Positions 1-8,242 of a stretch of 64,000 bases of DNA are shown one piece after another (the stretch's first letter is position 1; the number at the start of each line of letters is the position of its first letter). The stretch comes from Haemophilus paraphrohaemolyticus. GTDB lineage: Bacteria; Pseudomonadota; Gammaproteobacteria; Enterobacterales; Pasteurellaceae. Under the pieces are notes generated by a model. It did not search any database, was not told where the DNA came from, and was given only the letters and a program-made list of their open reading frames with translations. The stretch is from positions 454,915 through 518,914 of the forward strand of contig NZ_MUXX01000012.1 in the NCBI RefSeq assembly GCF_002015045.1. The letters are read 5' to 3'. Position numbers and translations under genes: made by a program.

Positions 1-174
1 GATCGCCTTCGTCAAAACTTGCCAGCGGTGGTATTGCTTGGAGCGAATTTGATCTTAGTCTGTGATATTTTAGGTCGCGTGGTAAATGAGCCGTTTGAAG
101 TACCGATTTCAACCATTTTCGGTATTGTCGGTACGGTGCTTTTCCTCTATCTACTTTTTAAGGGGAAAAAATGA
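1..174 (+). CDS. FecCD-family siderophore ABC permease, C-terminal end (partial)
   Basis: The reading frame is open from base 1 to TGA at 172-174, giving the last 57 residues of a membrane protein. It contains a hydrophobic helix (VVLLGANLILVCDILGR) and ends in a second helix followed by the basic tail FKGKK. This matches the C-terminus of BtuC/FecCD permeases of the CeuB/FatD/VctD type, which form half of the inner-membrane channel for ferric siderophores. The next gene starts in the overlapping ATGA, which is typical of the ceuBCD/fatDCE operon order. The start lies outside the window. Confidence 0.85.
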   Translation, partial: DRLRQNLPAVVLLGANLILVCDILGRVVNEPFEVPISTIFGIVGTVLFLYLLFKGKK

Positions 175-1115
175 TGAAGTCTTCTCGTATTTTGCTCATC
201 TCAAGCCTGATTTTGCTTGCAAGCGGTCTATTTTTTATGCTGTTTAACAGCAATGGCAATTGGGATTTTATTCTGCCATTTCGTGGCAAAAAATTGTTGT
301 TGTTACTCACCATCGCTTACACGATCGGCGTTTCAACATTACTTTTCCAAACCTTAACGAACAACCCAATTTTAACACCGAGTATTTTAGGTTTTGACTC
401 ACTCTATCTGCTGATTCAAACCTTGCTTGTCTTTTTAATTGGCGGTGTGGGATTTACTCAATTAAACATCAGCGGAAAATTTGCCTTTGAAACACTATTG
501 ATGCTCGGAGCGGCATTGTTGCTATTCCGCACGCTTACCCGAGATAATGCCGACATCGCACGCATGTTACTCATCGGTGTCATATTTGGCGTGTTCTTCC
601 GCAGTGCCAATAATTTATTGCAGCGTATGATCGATCCTGAAGAATTTGCCGTTGCACAAAGCTCCTCATTTGCGAGCTTTAATAATGCTAACCCAACACT
701 TCTTACGATTGGCATTGCAATTGCTGTGATTACGGCTACCTGGATCTGGACACAACGCCATAAACTTGATGTCTTAATGCTCGGCAAACACAAGGCTATC
801 GGCTTAGGCATCAACTACAACCGCTTTTCACATCAACTATTAATTTGCTGTGCCTTGCTGGTTTCTGTTTCAACAGCTTTGGTGGGACCAATCCTTTTCT
901 TGGGATTATTGGTTTGTGCTATAGTAAATGCCGTTAGTCCAACCATGCAACATTCCGTCCGCATTCCGCTCACGTTCATCATCTCCGCTATCACGCTGGT
1001 ATTAGGGCAAGCTGTGTTTGAACAACTCTTCAAACTACAAGGCGTGTTAAGTGTCGTAATAGAATTTACTGGCGGAATTGTATTTATCTATTTAATGTTA
1101 AAAAAACAAAAATGA
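171..1115 (+). CDS. Iron-siderophore ABC transporter permease (FecCD family, CeuC/FatC-like)
   Basis: This 314-residue protein is almost entirely hydrophobic, with about eight to ten predicted membrane segments, as expected for the second FecCD permease of a ferric-siderophore importer. The segments LTNNPILTPSILGFDSLY near residues 61-78 and the helix around ALVGPILFLGLLVCAIV near 240 match conserved stretches of this family. The start codon overlaps the upstream permease stop (ATGA), and the stop overlaps the ATPase start at 1112, so the three genes are translationally coupled. The permease pair and ATPase would import an iron chelate of the anguibactin, enterobactin-fragment or petrobactin kind. 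The periplasmic binding protein is probably upstream, outside the window. Which siderophore is used cannot be told. Confidence 0.9.
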   Translation: MMKSSRILLISSLILLASGLFFMLFNSNGNWDFILPFRGKKLLLLLTIAYTIGVSTLLFQTLTNNPILTPSILGFDSLYLLIQTLLVFLIGGVGFTQLNISGKFAFETLLMLGAALLLFRTLTRDNADIARMLLIGVIFGVFFRSANNLLQRMIDPEEFAVAQSSSFASFNNANPTLLTIGIAIAVITATWIWTQRHKLDVLMLGKHKAIGLGINYNRFSHQLLICCALLVSVSTALVGPILFLGLLVCAIVNAVSPTMQHSVRIPLTFIISAITLVLGQAVFEQLFKLQGVLSVVIEFTGGIVFIYLMLKKQK

Positions 1116-1870
1116 TCGAAGTTAAAAATCTTTCCCATCATATCGGACAAAGTCCGATTTTAAAAAACATTAACCTCACCATTCCGAACGGGGGCATTAC
1201 TGCTCTTGTGGGGGCAAATGGCGCGGGGAAATCTACCCTGCTTTCACTCATAGCCCGTTTGAACCCTATTCAACACGGTCAAATTTTGTTAGACAGTTAC
1301 GATATTGCTACAACTCATTCTCGCACCATCGCCCAAAATTTGGCGATTCTTACGCAAGATAACGTGATCCACAGCCGTATCACCGTGCAAGATTTGTTGA
1401 TGTTTGGGCGCTACCCGCATCATCAAGGCAAAATTCGACCGCTTGATCAAGAGATTGTTGATGAAGCCTTAGTGCGTTTTGAGCTTAAACCTCTGGCAAA
1501 TCGTTTTCTAAACGAACTTTCTGGCGGGCAACGCCAGCGAGCGTTGATTGCGATGACATTTTGCCAGAAAACTAATCACGTCCTGCTGGACGAACCACTT
1601 AATAATCTGGATATGTTTCACGCCCGTGAGTTGATGCGATTGTTGAGAAAACTAACCGATGAGTTAGCTCTCACCACCGTGATGGTGGTGCATGACATCA
1701 ATATGGCAGCGGCTTATGCTGACACAATTGTAGCGATGAAAAACGGAGAAATTGTGATGACAGGCACGCCTGAAGAAATAATAATAACCGAGCATTTAAA
1801 AAGCGTATTTGGTTTAGATGCTGAAGTCTTGGAACATCAAGGGAAAAGGTTAGTGGTTCATCATATTTGA
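1112..1870 (+). CDS. Iron-siderophore ABC transporter ATP-binding protein (CeuD/FatE-like)
   Basis: This is a 252-residue ABC ATPase. Walker A is GANGAGKSTL near residue 34, the signature is [13 protein letters not shown] near 138, Walker B is HVLLDEPLNNLD near 155, and the switch histidine lies in VMVVHDINMAAAYAD. The length and the D-loop NNLD fit the FepC/CeuD subfamily that drives ferric-siderophore uptake. It overlaps the upstream permease by four bases (ATGA) and is the last gene of the operon. After its stop come about 25 bases and then an IS remnant, so any further downstream partner has been separated or lost. Iron (Fur) control is likely from the family, but the promoter is outside the window. 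Confidence 0.93.
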   Translation: MIEVKNLSHHIGQSPILKNINLTIPNGGITALVGANGAGKSTLLSLIARLNPIQHGQILLDSYDIATTHSRTIAQNLAILTQDNVIHSRITVQDLLMFGRYPHHQGKIRPLDQEIVDEALVRFELKPLANRFLNELSGGQRQRALIAMTFCQKTNHVLLDEPLNNLDMFHARELMRLLRKLTDELALTTVMVVHDINMAAAYADTIVAMKNGEIVMTGTPEEIIITEHLKSVFGLDAEVLEHQGKRLVVHHI

Positions 1871-1896
1871 TGCATTTAACCTTCTTATCTCAATTT

Positions 1897-2160
1897 TGAT
1901 CTGCCCCTAAAAAGTTGGACAGGTTAGTTAACTTAAATATTGAGCTCGGTATTGTACTGGGCTCAATCCTTTTAAACCAAGTTTAATTCGTTTTTGGTTG
2001 TAATAATGATGAGAGCGTGGGAAATTTGATGAAGTTTAGCCACCTCACGGATACCATAATCCTGTTCAGTGACGAGTTTGATAATTTTCAAACGAAATTG
2101 ATAAGAGTAGGACATAATCTGCACCTCAAATTAGGTGTCCAGGTTTTGGGGTGCAGATCA
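1897..2160 (-). mobile_element. Internally deleted IS3/IS150-family element (264 bp, MITE-like)
   Basis: The segment begins TGATCTGCCCCTAAAA and ends with the near-inverted match TTTTGGGGTGCAGATCA, so it has imperfect terminal inverted repeats of roughly 25 bases with the TG/CA ends of IS3-family elements. Inside, on the minus strand, the first codons of an orfA (2115 downwards) run into the last codons of an orfB (to 1928); about 1 kb of transposase is missing. No clear 3-base target duplication is visible (left flank TTT, right flank CTT). It cannot transpose by itself, but its ends could be mobilised by a complete copy elsewhere. Confidence 0.85.
1928..2115 (-). pseudogene. IS150-family transposase remnant: orfA start joined to orfB end
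   Basis: From ATG at 2115-2113 the minus strand reads MSYSYQFRLKIIKLVTEQ and continues through GIREVAKLHQISHALI, the N-terminal helix-turn-helix of an IS3-family OrfA. It then switches frame into YYNQKRIKLGLKGLSP, and QYRAQYLS, the C-terminus of the IS150-type integrase (OrfB), ending at TAA 1930-1928. The DDE catalytic core is absent. The junction near 2000 is therefore an internal deletion and not a single frameshift. No function is expected. Confidence 0.85.
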
Positions 2161-2425
2161 CTTTAAAAGTGCGGTCTTTTACTATAAATTTCATCTACTT
2201 CTCTATCAAAATAACCTTTCAAATACTTTCTCATTGGGACGAATGTAGATTAGCAAGTATTGGCGCTCATCGCGGAGGAAAACAAGGGCAATGTGTAGCA
2301 GAAAAGCTTTCCTTTATTCTTAAAGAAATGTGAATTTCGGTTTAACTTTAGAGCAGTAAAAGAACAACTTAAAACGTGGCTAAGATGGTATGGTATTTAG
2401 GATAAATCTACGTCCTCCCTAAATA
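2161..2425. other. Unassigned 265-bp stretch between IS remnant and adhesin terminator
   Basis: No convincing gene was found. On the plus strand a short open stretch ends DECRLASIGAHRGGKQG, QCVAEKLSFILKEM at 2333, and a second short stretch near 2353-2400 reads AVKEQLKTWLRWYGI then stop. They are in different frames without good starts, so they look like eroded gene ends of unknown family. An exact Haemophilus-type uptake core AAGTGCGGTC lies at 2167-2176, unlike the ACAAGCGGTC form common elsewhere in the window. Confidence 0.4.
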
Positions 2426-2426
2426 A

Positions 2427-2455
2427 AAAAAACACCGCAAAGTGCGGTGTTTTTT
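2427..2455 (-). terminator. Rho-independent terminator of the adhesin gene
   Basis: The inverted repeat AAAACACCGC ... GCGGTGTTTT has a five-base loop (AAAGT) and A/T runs on both sides. It sits 25 bases after the adhesin stop at 2480, so it fits termination of that minus-strand transcript. The loop and right arm contain AAGTGCGGT (2440-2448), a Haemophilus-type uptake core. Confidence 0.85.
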
Positions 2456-2479
2456 CATTATGTTTTTGCTATCAGCTGA

Positions 2480-5400
2480 TTACCATTGGTAACCCACGCC
2501 AGCTGCAACGCCAGTTTTACCTTGGCTATTTGCCGTACCAGATAAACGAATGATGATCTTACCATTATCAGAGATACGAGACATACCTACTGCAAGACCA
2601 TTTTGACCTTGGTAGCTACCCGCTGCAATACCAACTAAGCTCTTACCTGGTATATAAGCCTGCGGAATATTCGCCGCTGCCAATGCACTTGCAGTACCTG
2701 CATCACCACGTTTTCCAACTTTGTTGATCTTGTTGTTCAAGTTTGAAGCAACTGCATGTAACTGGCTACCATTTATAGCATCTTTAGAAGTTGCTGAAAT
2801 TTCACCTGGTGCTACGCCTGTAATCTTAGTCGGTGCGCCTGTCGCTGTACCAACATTGATATTTCCACCATTGTTAGTAATCTTAGGACCATTATCACCG
2901 AATTGAACACTGTCAAAGGTTACATTAGAAGCAGTTGCGTAAGTCACTTTACCATTAGACTCTTGTTTCACGGTCATATTTTTACCTGCAACCATTTCAA
3001 CTTTTTTGCCTGGATTGATCTTTTCTGGCGTACCTGAAATTTTCTCACCACCATTTGCTGAAGTGGTTAATGTAAAGCCTGACTTGTTAATTGCATTTGC
3101 TACATCTTGTACAGTCGCCACTTTATTTGCAACATTTGCAATATTATTTGCCGCATCTGCAACTGCTTGTTCAGCAGCCTTACGAACCGAAGCCGGAGCA
3201 CTCGCCGGTAAGCTATTTAATGCATTTGTAGCATCTTCTAACGCTTTAGTCATTTCTGGTGTCACAACTGGGCCTTGAACGCTACCATCATCATTATTGG
3301 TAATCTTACCAGTATCAATGTCAAACTTCACGTTACTTGTTGTACCGTTTGGTGTGGTTTCTACCACAGCTTTGGTACCTTTGCCATCTACAAAGTTTAC
3401 AGTGTCATAAGGTTTTACAAAATCCTTCGCTTCACCATTGTTTTGTAAATTCCAACCTGCATTCAACACATCAGATACGGTCGCTGCATTATTTCCTGCA
3501 TTTTTTACCATATCCGCTGCTTCTTCTGCTGTCATTGGTGCTTTAGTCACATTTTCCGGTGCGGCATCAACCACTGTTCCATCTGGCATGGTAACTGTTC
3601 TATCTTCATCATTTACAGATGGAAGATTAGATTTCACATTACCTAATGTCGTTGGTCCACCAATTTCATTCGGTGCAGCTGCAGGATTAACCATATTCGT
3701 TGTTAAGTCCGCAGGGGCTACTTCTGTTGTAGTTGGGTTACCTTTATCATCAACCGTGAAGTATTTATCACCCACTTTAGTCACTGGTGTACCATTCTTA
3801 TCAGTATATTGAACTGGTAAGCCTGTTACATCCACTTTTACTGTTGTCGTGGTTACTTTATTGCCATCTTTATCAATAGACTCTTTCGTTGCTAACTTCA
3901 CTTTTGTGTTGTTGCCGTCTGCAAAACGAAGTTCATCATTAGGATTCACTTTTTCATCTTTATCTTTGAAGTCTGCAGCAGATAATGTTTCTGTTTGCTT
4001 ACCGACAACAAAACCAGATTTTTGAATCGCGGTTGCAACTTTATTACCTGTTACATAGCCATCACCTGCATTAGTCGGTGTAGTTCCTGCATCAGGAGTC
4101 ACTGGGTTTACACCAGCTTTCGCTTTTCCTGTTTTTGGATCGATATCAGCTGTATTGTAATATTCATCTCCTACTTTGGTTACTGGTGTATCTACTCCAT
4201 TTACTTTAGCTGTAAATTGATTTGGTTTAACTACTTCACCATCTTTAACACCAATAGTAATTTCGCGAATACCATCGTCAGTTGTTTTACCTGTTACAGA
4301 AATACCTGGACCAGCTTTAAAATCAACATGATTTGCGTTCTTCACATCAGCAATATACCCATTGCCATCTTTAGTTGAAACAACCCAGCCCATATTTTGT
4401 AAATCACCCACTGTCGCAGCAGCATTTGAATTCACATTCGGAGAATTTAAGTCAACTAAATTAACATTTGGTGCAGTTGTTACTGGCGCTTTATTTAATG
4501 ATGAAGCAACACCTGTAATTTGAGTAGGTTTACCATCAGCAGAGGTTACATTTAACGCAGTTGTTGGTTGTTTTCCAGCAACATTGTTAGTCGCTGGCTT
4601 AGCCGCTTCTGTTTTAAACTCAACTGGTGATTTACCATCTTTATTATCACCAACTTTTACTGTATTAAATTCAACATCGTCTTTTGTTGCATAGGTAATA
4701 TTGCCGTTTGCTTCATGCTTAACGGTCATGTTTTTACCCGCTTTCATCGTTACTGTTGAACCTGGTTTAATTAACTCTCCATCTTTCTTAAGAGTTGCAT
4801 CAGTGGTTTCATTTTTACCATCTGTTTCATCTGCTTTTAATGTAAAGCCTGAGTTGTTAATCATGTTAGCGACGTTTTGTGCCGTTGCAATTTTGTTGCC
4901 ACCTGCTTTATTTACAGCATCTTCCGCATCTTTAAGTTTTGCTTTTGCTGCTTCATCATCAGGATTGTCTGCTACTGCTTTTTTCGCTGCTGCTAAATCG
5001 TCTAATAACTGTTTAGCATTATCACCCATCGGGTTCTCAACTGTACCATTTGGGTTTGAAGTCATGTCAACAGTATCAACATTAAACGTTACATTGCTGG
5101 TTTCATTATCTGATTCAACAACTGCTTTAGTACCTTTGCCATCTACAAAGTTTACAGTGTCATAAGGTTTTACAAAATCCTTCGCTTCACCATTGTTTTG
5201 TAAATTCCAACCTGCATTCAACACATCAGATACGGTCGCTGCATTATTTCCTGCATTTTTTACCATATCCGCTGCATCATCTGCTGTCATTGGTGCTTTA
5301 GTCACATTTTCCGGTGCTGCATCAACCACAGTTCCATCTGGCATGGTAACTGTTCTATCTTCATCATTTACCTTAGGTAAGTTAGGTTTTAAATCAGTAA

Positions 5401-7912
5401 TACTGCTTCCGCCTAAGCTGACACCTTCAGGTTTAAAAGTCATAGTGGTTCCATTTCCACCAATGCTTGTAATATCGGTTAGCTCAGGGTTTAAAGAATA
5501 AGTAAAGTTTTTACCATCTTGTTTTAACTTGATGTTTTTACCAGCTTTAAATGTGACTTTATCGCCAGCTTTTACAGCTTCTTCTGTTGTTTTATTGCCG
5601 TCAGCGAATTCGCCGCCATCCGTAGCACCAGTTGCTTTCCAGAATGCATTATTAATTGCATTTGCAACATCGCCTACACTTGCAACTTTATTTTCATCAC
5701 CTTTATTAGGGGCGACCTGACCAGACTTTTTATCACCCTCATCTTTGGTTACAGGTGTTATACTACCTGTGTTTACTTTAATACCATTATCATCCACAGT
5801 AATACTATTGTCTGCTGCTTTAACGTCATATTTAATATGACTTACTTTACCATCAGTATCTGTAGTGACATTAACGCTAGTGCCTTTACCATCAATAAAA
5901 TCTACGGTGTCATAAGGTTTAACAAAATCACGTGCTTTATTGTTTTCTGTTAAGTTCCAACCGGCATTCAACACGTCGCCCACAGTTGCCGCATTTGAGG
6001 TATTAGGTGCATCGGCTCCCTCTGGTAATTTACCTGAAGTTGTAGGGGCAGTAGAGCCTTTTTTTGCACCAGGTAAGTTACCAGCGATATTAGCCAATGC
6101 CATAGGGGTTGTAGTGTTATTACCAGCATTATTCATTGAGGCAATTACATCATCATTTGGCACGTTTTGATTTACATTGTTTGGTTGACCTTTATCATTT
6201 AAGTCAGTTGTTTTATAGAATTTATCGCCAACTTTAACCAACTTGTCACCAGCTTTATTGGTATAAACCACTGGCTCTTGTTTATTTTCAACACGAGCCA
6301 TCAACGCATATAACTGAGAACCATTGATTGCATCTGTAGAATTTTCGTCAACAGCACCTGCGGCTAAATTTTTAATTTGGCGCTCTTTACCTGCTTGACC
6401 AATACTTACATAGTGACCAACATCAGCAGGTTTCCCAACAAAACCAGAATAAGTAAAGTTAGGACCAGCAATAGTACGAACTGTTGCATCATTTACAGTT
6501 TGAACTGCATGAGATGCACCTGTTGCTCCAACAACTTCTGTTGAGTTAGCACCCAATACAACTGAATTTTCTGTTGTTAATTTAGTAATATTCGCACCCA
6601 ATGCTACGGAGTTTGCACCGCTTACATTTGAGCTAGTACCCACTGCGATAGCGTTTTCAGCCGTTGCTTGTGTCTCTTTACCTTGCGCAATAGATGCCTT
6701 ACCTGTTGCGTTAGCTCTATTACCAAACGCAAGAGCACTTTCGTTTGTTGCTTTTGACGCATTACCAATGGCAATTGCGTCGGTAGTAGCGTCTTTTCCT
6801 GAGGCAGAGTATCCTAGATCTTTTTCCAAACGTTTTATAGCTAAATTCAAACGAGCAACCGCTGCAGTTGCACTAGCGACTCTAAATTTCTGCTCTGGAG
6901 TATCTGTTGTTTTTAGATTCTCCTCCTCTTTAGTTAAGGTTGTTTCAGCTTTAGCAAGATCACTTTTAAGATTATTCAATTTAGAATTGATACCGGTTTT
7001 ATCAGAGTCTAAATATCCACCTGCAACTGCATTATTACCTAATGCTATTGAATTGTTCTTAATTGCAACGCTGTTTGTACCAAATGCAATCGTATTCGAA
7101 CCTATAGTAGAAGTAGTAGCGCCATGACCTAAAGCAATGCTACTTGTTGCTCGAGCACCAGCCTCTTTACCAATAGAAATTGTCGAGTCAGCATTTGACT
7201 CAGAATTTCTATAAACAGTTCCTAGCTTTTGCGATGTAGCATCACGATCAAAAAACTCGCGATATGCACCTGATAATTGTCCGATAGCAATTGACCCATG
7301 AGTATCAGCCTGAGCAATAGCTCCTATTGCAACCCCACCATCTCTATTACCCCCGATTGAAGAAAAAGCACCTATAGCAACACCACTATTATGTACAGCC
7401 TTCCAACCTTTATTATCATTAATATCAGCTCGTGCACCAATACCTAAAGATACAGCCGGCCCTGCTACTTGAGCACCATAACCAACAGCGGTAGCCATTG
7501 AGTCTTTACCACCCTGTCCACCAGCAGAGATACGGTTACCAATTAACGTATCTCCAGTATTACCATCTTGATTATCAGCAATATCAAAACCAATCTTCAC
7601 AGAACCTGCGCGAACAAGAGGATTATTACTAATAAGGATAGTACTGTCTGAATTTTTCGCAGCCTGAGAAGATCCTTGCAATATTGCAATTTGTTTAATT
7701 GGATCCGCAATTGTAGTGCTAACTTTATCTTGATTAATATAAGTAGCAGCCATCGCATGTTCAGCCATAAGAGAAGAACAGGTTACTAACGAAACTGCTA
7801 CTAATTTTGAAATTGTTTTTGATTTAGTTTTGCCCTTTGCTGAAGCAAGTTCAGAAACCGCTACCCAAGATTGCGTTGCGTGATTCCAGATCACACGGAA
7901 AATTTTGTTCAT
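2480..7912 (-). CDS. Trimeric autotransporter adhesin (YadA/Hia type), 1,810 aa
   Basis: Residues 1-36 (MNKIFRVIWNHATQSW...) form the extended signal-peptide region typical of large autotransporters, followed by a hydrophobic core ending in AMAA near residue 56. Residues 130-500 carry many YadA-head repeats of the AIGNNSIALG kind. A charged, probably coiled-coil insert at about 307-370 interrupts the head. Neck motifs DAINGSQL occur near 525 and near 1700. The stalk holds repeated Trp-ring/GIN-like blocks (SDVLNAGWNL, VKPYDTVNF). The last ~90 residues (GIAAGSYQGQNGLAVG to GVGYQW) are the YadA anchor that forms the trimeric outer-membrane barrel. RBS AAGGAAAA precedes ATG at 7912. It probably mediates host-cell or matrix attachment; the ligand cannot be predicted. 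Confidence 0.95.
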   Translation of the reverse strand: MNKIFRVIWNHATQSWVAVSELASAKGKTKSKTISKLVAVSLVTCSSLMAEHAMAATYINQDKVSTTIADPIKQIAILQGSSQAAKNSDSTILISNNPLVRAGSVKIGFDIADNQDGNTGDTLIGNRISAGGQGGKDSMATAVGYGAQVAGPAVSLGIGARADINDNKGWKAVHNSGVAIGAFSSIGGNRDGGVAIGAIAQADTHGSIAIGQLSGAYREFFDRDATSQKLGTVYRNSESNADSTISIGKEAGARATSSIALGHGATTSTIGSNTIAFGTNSVAIKNNSIALGNNAVAGGYLDSDKTGINSKLNNLKSDLAKAETTLTKEEENLKTTDTPEQKFRVASATAAVARLNLAIKRLEKDLGYSASGKDATTDAIAIGNASKATNESALAFGNRANATGKASIAQGKETQATAENAIAVGTSSNVSGANSVALGANITKLTTENSVVLGANSTEVVGATGASHAVQTVNDATVRTIAGPNFTYSGFVGKPADVGHYVSIGQAGKERQIKNLAAGAVDENSTDAINGSQLYALMARVENKQEPVVYTNKAGDKLVKVGDKFYKTTDLNDKGQPNNVNQNVPNDDVIASMNNAGNNTTTPMALANIAGNLPGAKKGSTAPTTSGKLPEGADAPNTSNAATVGDVLNAGWNLTENNKARDFVKPYDTVDFIDGKGTSVNVTTDTDGKVSHIKYDVKAADNSITVDDNGIKVNTGSITPVTKDEGDKKSGQVAPNKGDENKVASVGDVANAINNAFWKATGATDGGEFADGNKTTEEAVKAGDKVTFKAGKNIKLKQDGKNFTYSLNPELTDITSIGGNGTTMTFKPEGVSLGGSSITDLKPNLPKVNDEDRTVTMPDGTVVDAAPENVTKAPMTADDAADMVKNAGNNAATVSDVLNAGWNLQNNGEAKDFVKPYDTVNFVDGKGTKAVVESDNETSNVTFNVDTVDMTSNPNGTVENPMGDNAKQLLDDLAAAKKAVADNPDDEAAKAKLKDAEDAVNKAGGNKIATAQNVANMINNSGFTLKADETDGKNETTDATLKKDGELIKPGSTVTMKAGKNMTVKHEANGNITYATKDDVEFNTVKVGDNKDGKSPVEFKTEAAKPATNNVAGKQPTTALNVTSADGKPTQITGVASSLNKAPVTTAPNVNLVDLNSPNVNSNAAATVGDLQNMGWVVSTKDGNGYIADVKNANHVDFKAGPGISVTGKTTDDGIREITIGVKDGEVVKPNQFTAKVNGVDTPVTKVGDEYYNTADIDPKTGKAKAGVNPVTPDAGTTPTNAGDGYVTGNKVATAIQKSGFVVGKQTETLSAADFKDKDEKVNPNDELRFADGNNTKVKLATKESIDKDGNKVTTTTVKVDVTGLPVQYTDKNGTPVTKVGDKYFTVDDKGNPTTTEVAPADLTTNMVNPAAAPNEIGGPTTLGNVKSNLPSVNDEDRTVTMPDGTVVDAAPENVTKAPMTAEEAADMVKNAGNNAATVSDVLNAGWNLQNNGEAKDFVKPYDTVNFVDGKGTKAVVETTPNGTTSNVKFDIDTGKITNNDDGSVQGPVVTPEMTKALEDATNALNSLPASAPASVRKAAEQAVADAANNIANVANKVATVQDVANAINKSGFTLTTSANGGEKISGTPEKINPGKKVEMVAGKNMTVKQESNGKVTYATASNVTFDSVQFGDNGPKITNNGGNINVGTATGAPTKITGVAPGEISATSKDAINGSQLHAVASNLNNKINKVGKRGDAGTASALAAANIPQAYIPGKSLVGIAAGSYQGQNGLAVGMSRISDNGKIIIRLSGTANSQGKTGVAAGVGYQW
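3367..3616 (-). repeat. Intragenic direct repeat, copy A (250 bp) in adhesin stalk
   Basis: This stretch is almost identical to 5122-5371, 1,755 bases (585 codons) away and therefore in the same reading frame. It encodes a stalk module that includes DRTVTMPDGTVVDAAPENV and VSDVLNAGWNLQNNGEAKDF. Differences seen include EEAADM here against DDAADM in copy B. Recombination between copies would delete or duplicate 585 residues without breaking the frame. Confidence 0.85.
5122..5371 (-). repeat. Intragenic direct repeat, copy B (250 bp) in adhesin stalk
   Basis: This is the partner of 3367-3616 and encodes residues of about 847-930 of the adhesin. Only a few base differences were seen over 250 bp, much closer than the other divergent stalk modules of the same gene, so the duplication or gene conversion is recent. 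Confidence 0.85.
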
Positions 7913-7940
7913 AAAATTTTTCCTTATATTAAAAGGTTGT

Positions 7941-7981
7941 AAAAAAAATCAAAGCTGTACATTTACAATAAACAGCTTTGA
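7941..7981 (-). terminator. Terminator-like hairpin plus T8 in the adhesin leader (candidate attenuator)
   Basis: On the minus strand a perfect 10-bp stem TCAAAGCTGT / ACAGCTTTGA with a 13-base loop is followed at once by eight T residues (complement of A8 at 7941-7948). It lies about 30 bases upstream of the adhesin ATG at 7912 and downstream of the probable promoter region. It has the form of an intrinsic terminator inside a 5' leader. No antiterminator pairing, leader peptide or known riboswitch fold was recognised, so a regulatory role is inference. Confidence 0.55.
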
Positions 7982-8100
7982 AGATAAAAAATCCTGCGCC
8001 GATAGTATCAATAGAATGCGTATAAGTCGAGCAATTTTACAGATGTTTACAATTCTTTATATATGACATCCTATCTTTAAAAAACTACCTATATAAATGC

Positions 8101-8132
8101 AAAAAAGCTCGCCAAATTTGACGAGCTTTTTT
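8101..8132 (-). terminator. Rho-independent terminator behind the rplY stub
   Basis: AAAAAAGCTCG ... CGAGCTTTTTT forms a stem around the loop CCAAATTTGA, with A/T runs on both sides. It follows the rplY fragment stop (8160-8162, minus strand) by about 28 bases and is probably the surviving rplY terminator. It also shields the adhesin leader from transcription coming from the right. Confidence 0.8.
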
Positions 8133-8159
8133 AACTTACGTAAACCGTATTAATACAAA

Positions 8160-8204
8160 TTACACACGTTTGAAGTCAATGTGAACCAATTTTGGTTTGA
8201 ATCT
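8160..8204 (-). pseudogene. rplY: C-terminal stub of ribosomal protein L25 gene (rplY)
   Basis: The minus strand reads LRFKPKLVHIDFKRV followed by TAA at 8162-8160. The KPKL-HIDF-R pattern is the C-terminus of the small L25/RplY protein that binds 5S rRNA (E. coli L25 ends with a closely similar sequence). Only about 15 codons remain, cut off at an IS end that starts at 8212. A terminator of the usual kind follows. The identification rests on a short match. A complete rplY presumably exists elsewhere, or the protein has been lost; that is not visible here. Confidence 0.65.
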
Positions 8205-8211
8205 CAAAGCC

Positions 8212-8238
8212 GGTGTCCAGATTTTGGGGTGCAGATCA
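8212..8238. mobile_element. Isolated IS3/IS150-family right end (27 bp)
   Basis: GGTGTCCAGATTTTGGGG followed by TGCAGATCA differs at one base from the right end of the IS remnant at 2134-2160 and has the same orientation. The interior side of this end abuts the rplY stub directly, so the rest of the element and most of rplY have been deleted together. Confidence 0.8.
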
Positions 8239-8242
8239 TTTA

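Noticed and set aside
2151..2333. 60-codon plus-strand reading frame next to the IS remnant
   Set aside because: It starts inside the IS end, has no RBS and no recognised family; treated as an eroded fragment.
2721..7127. Many plus-strand reading frames opposite the adhesin gene (for example 3006-3278, 4701-5165, 6768-7127)
   Set aside because: They are antisense shadows of a repetitive low-stop gene, have no RBS and no family resemblance, and two of them repeat only because the adhesin repeats.
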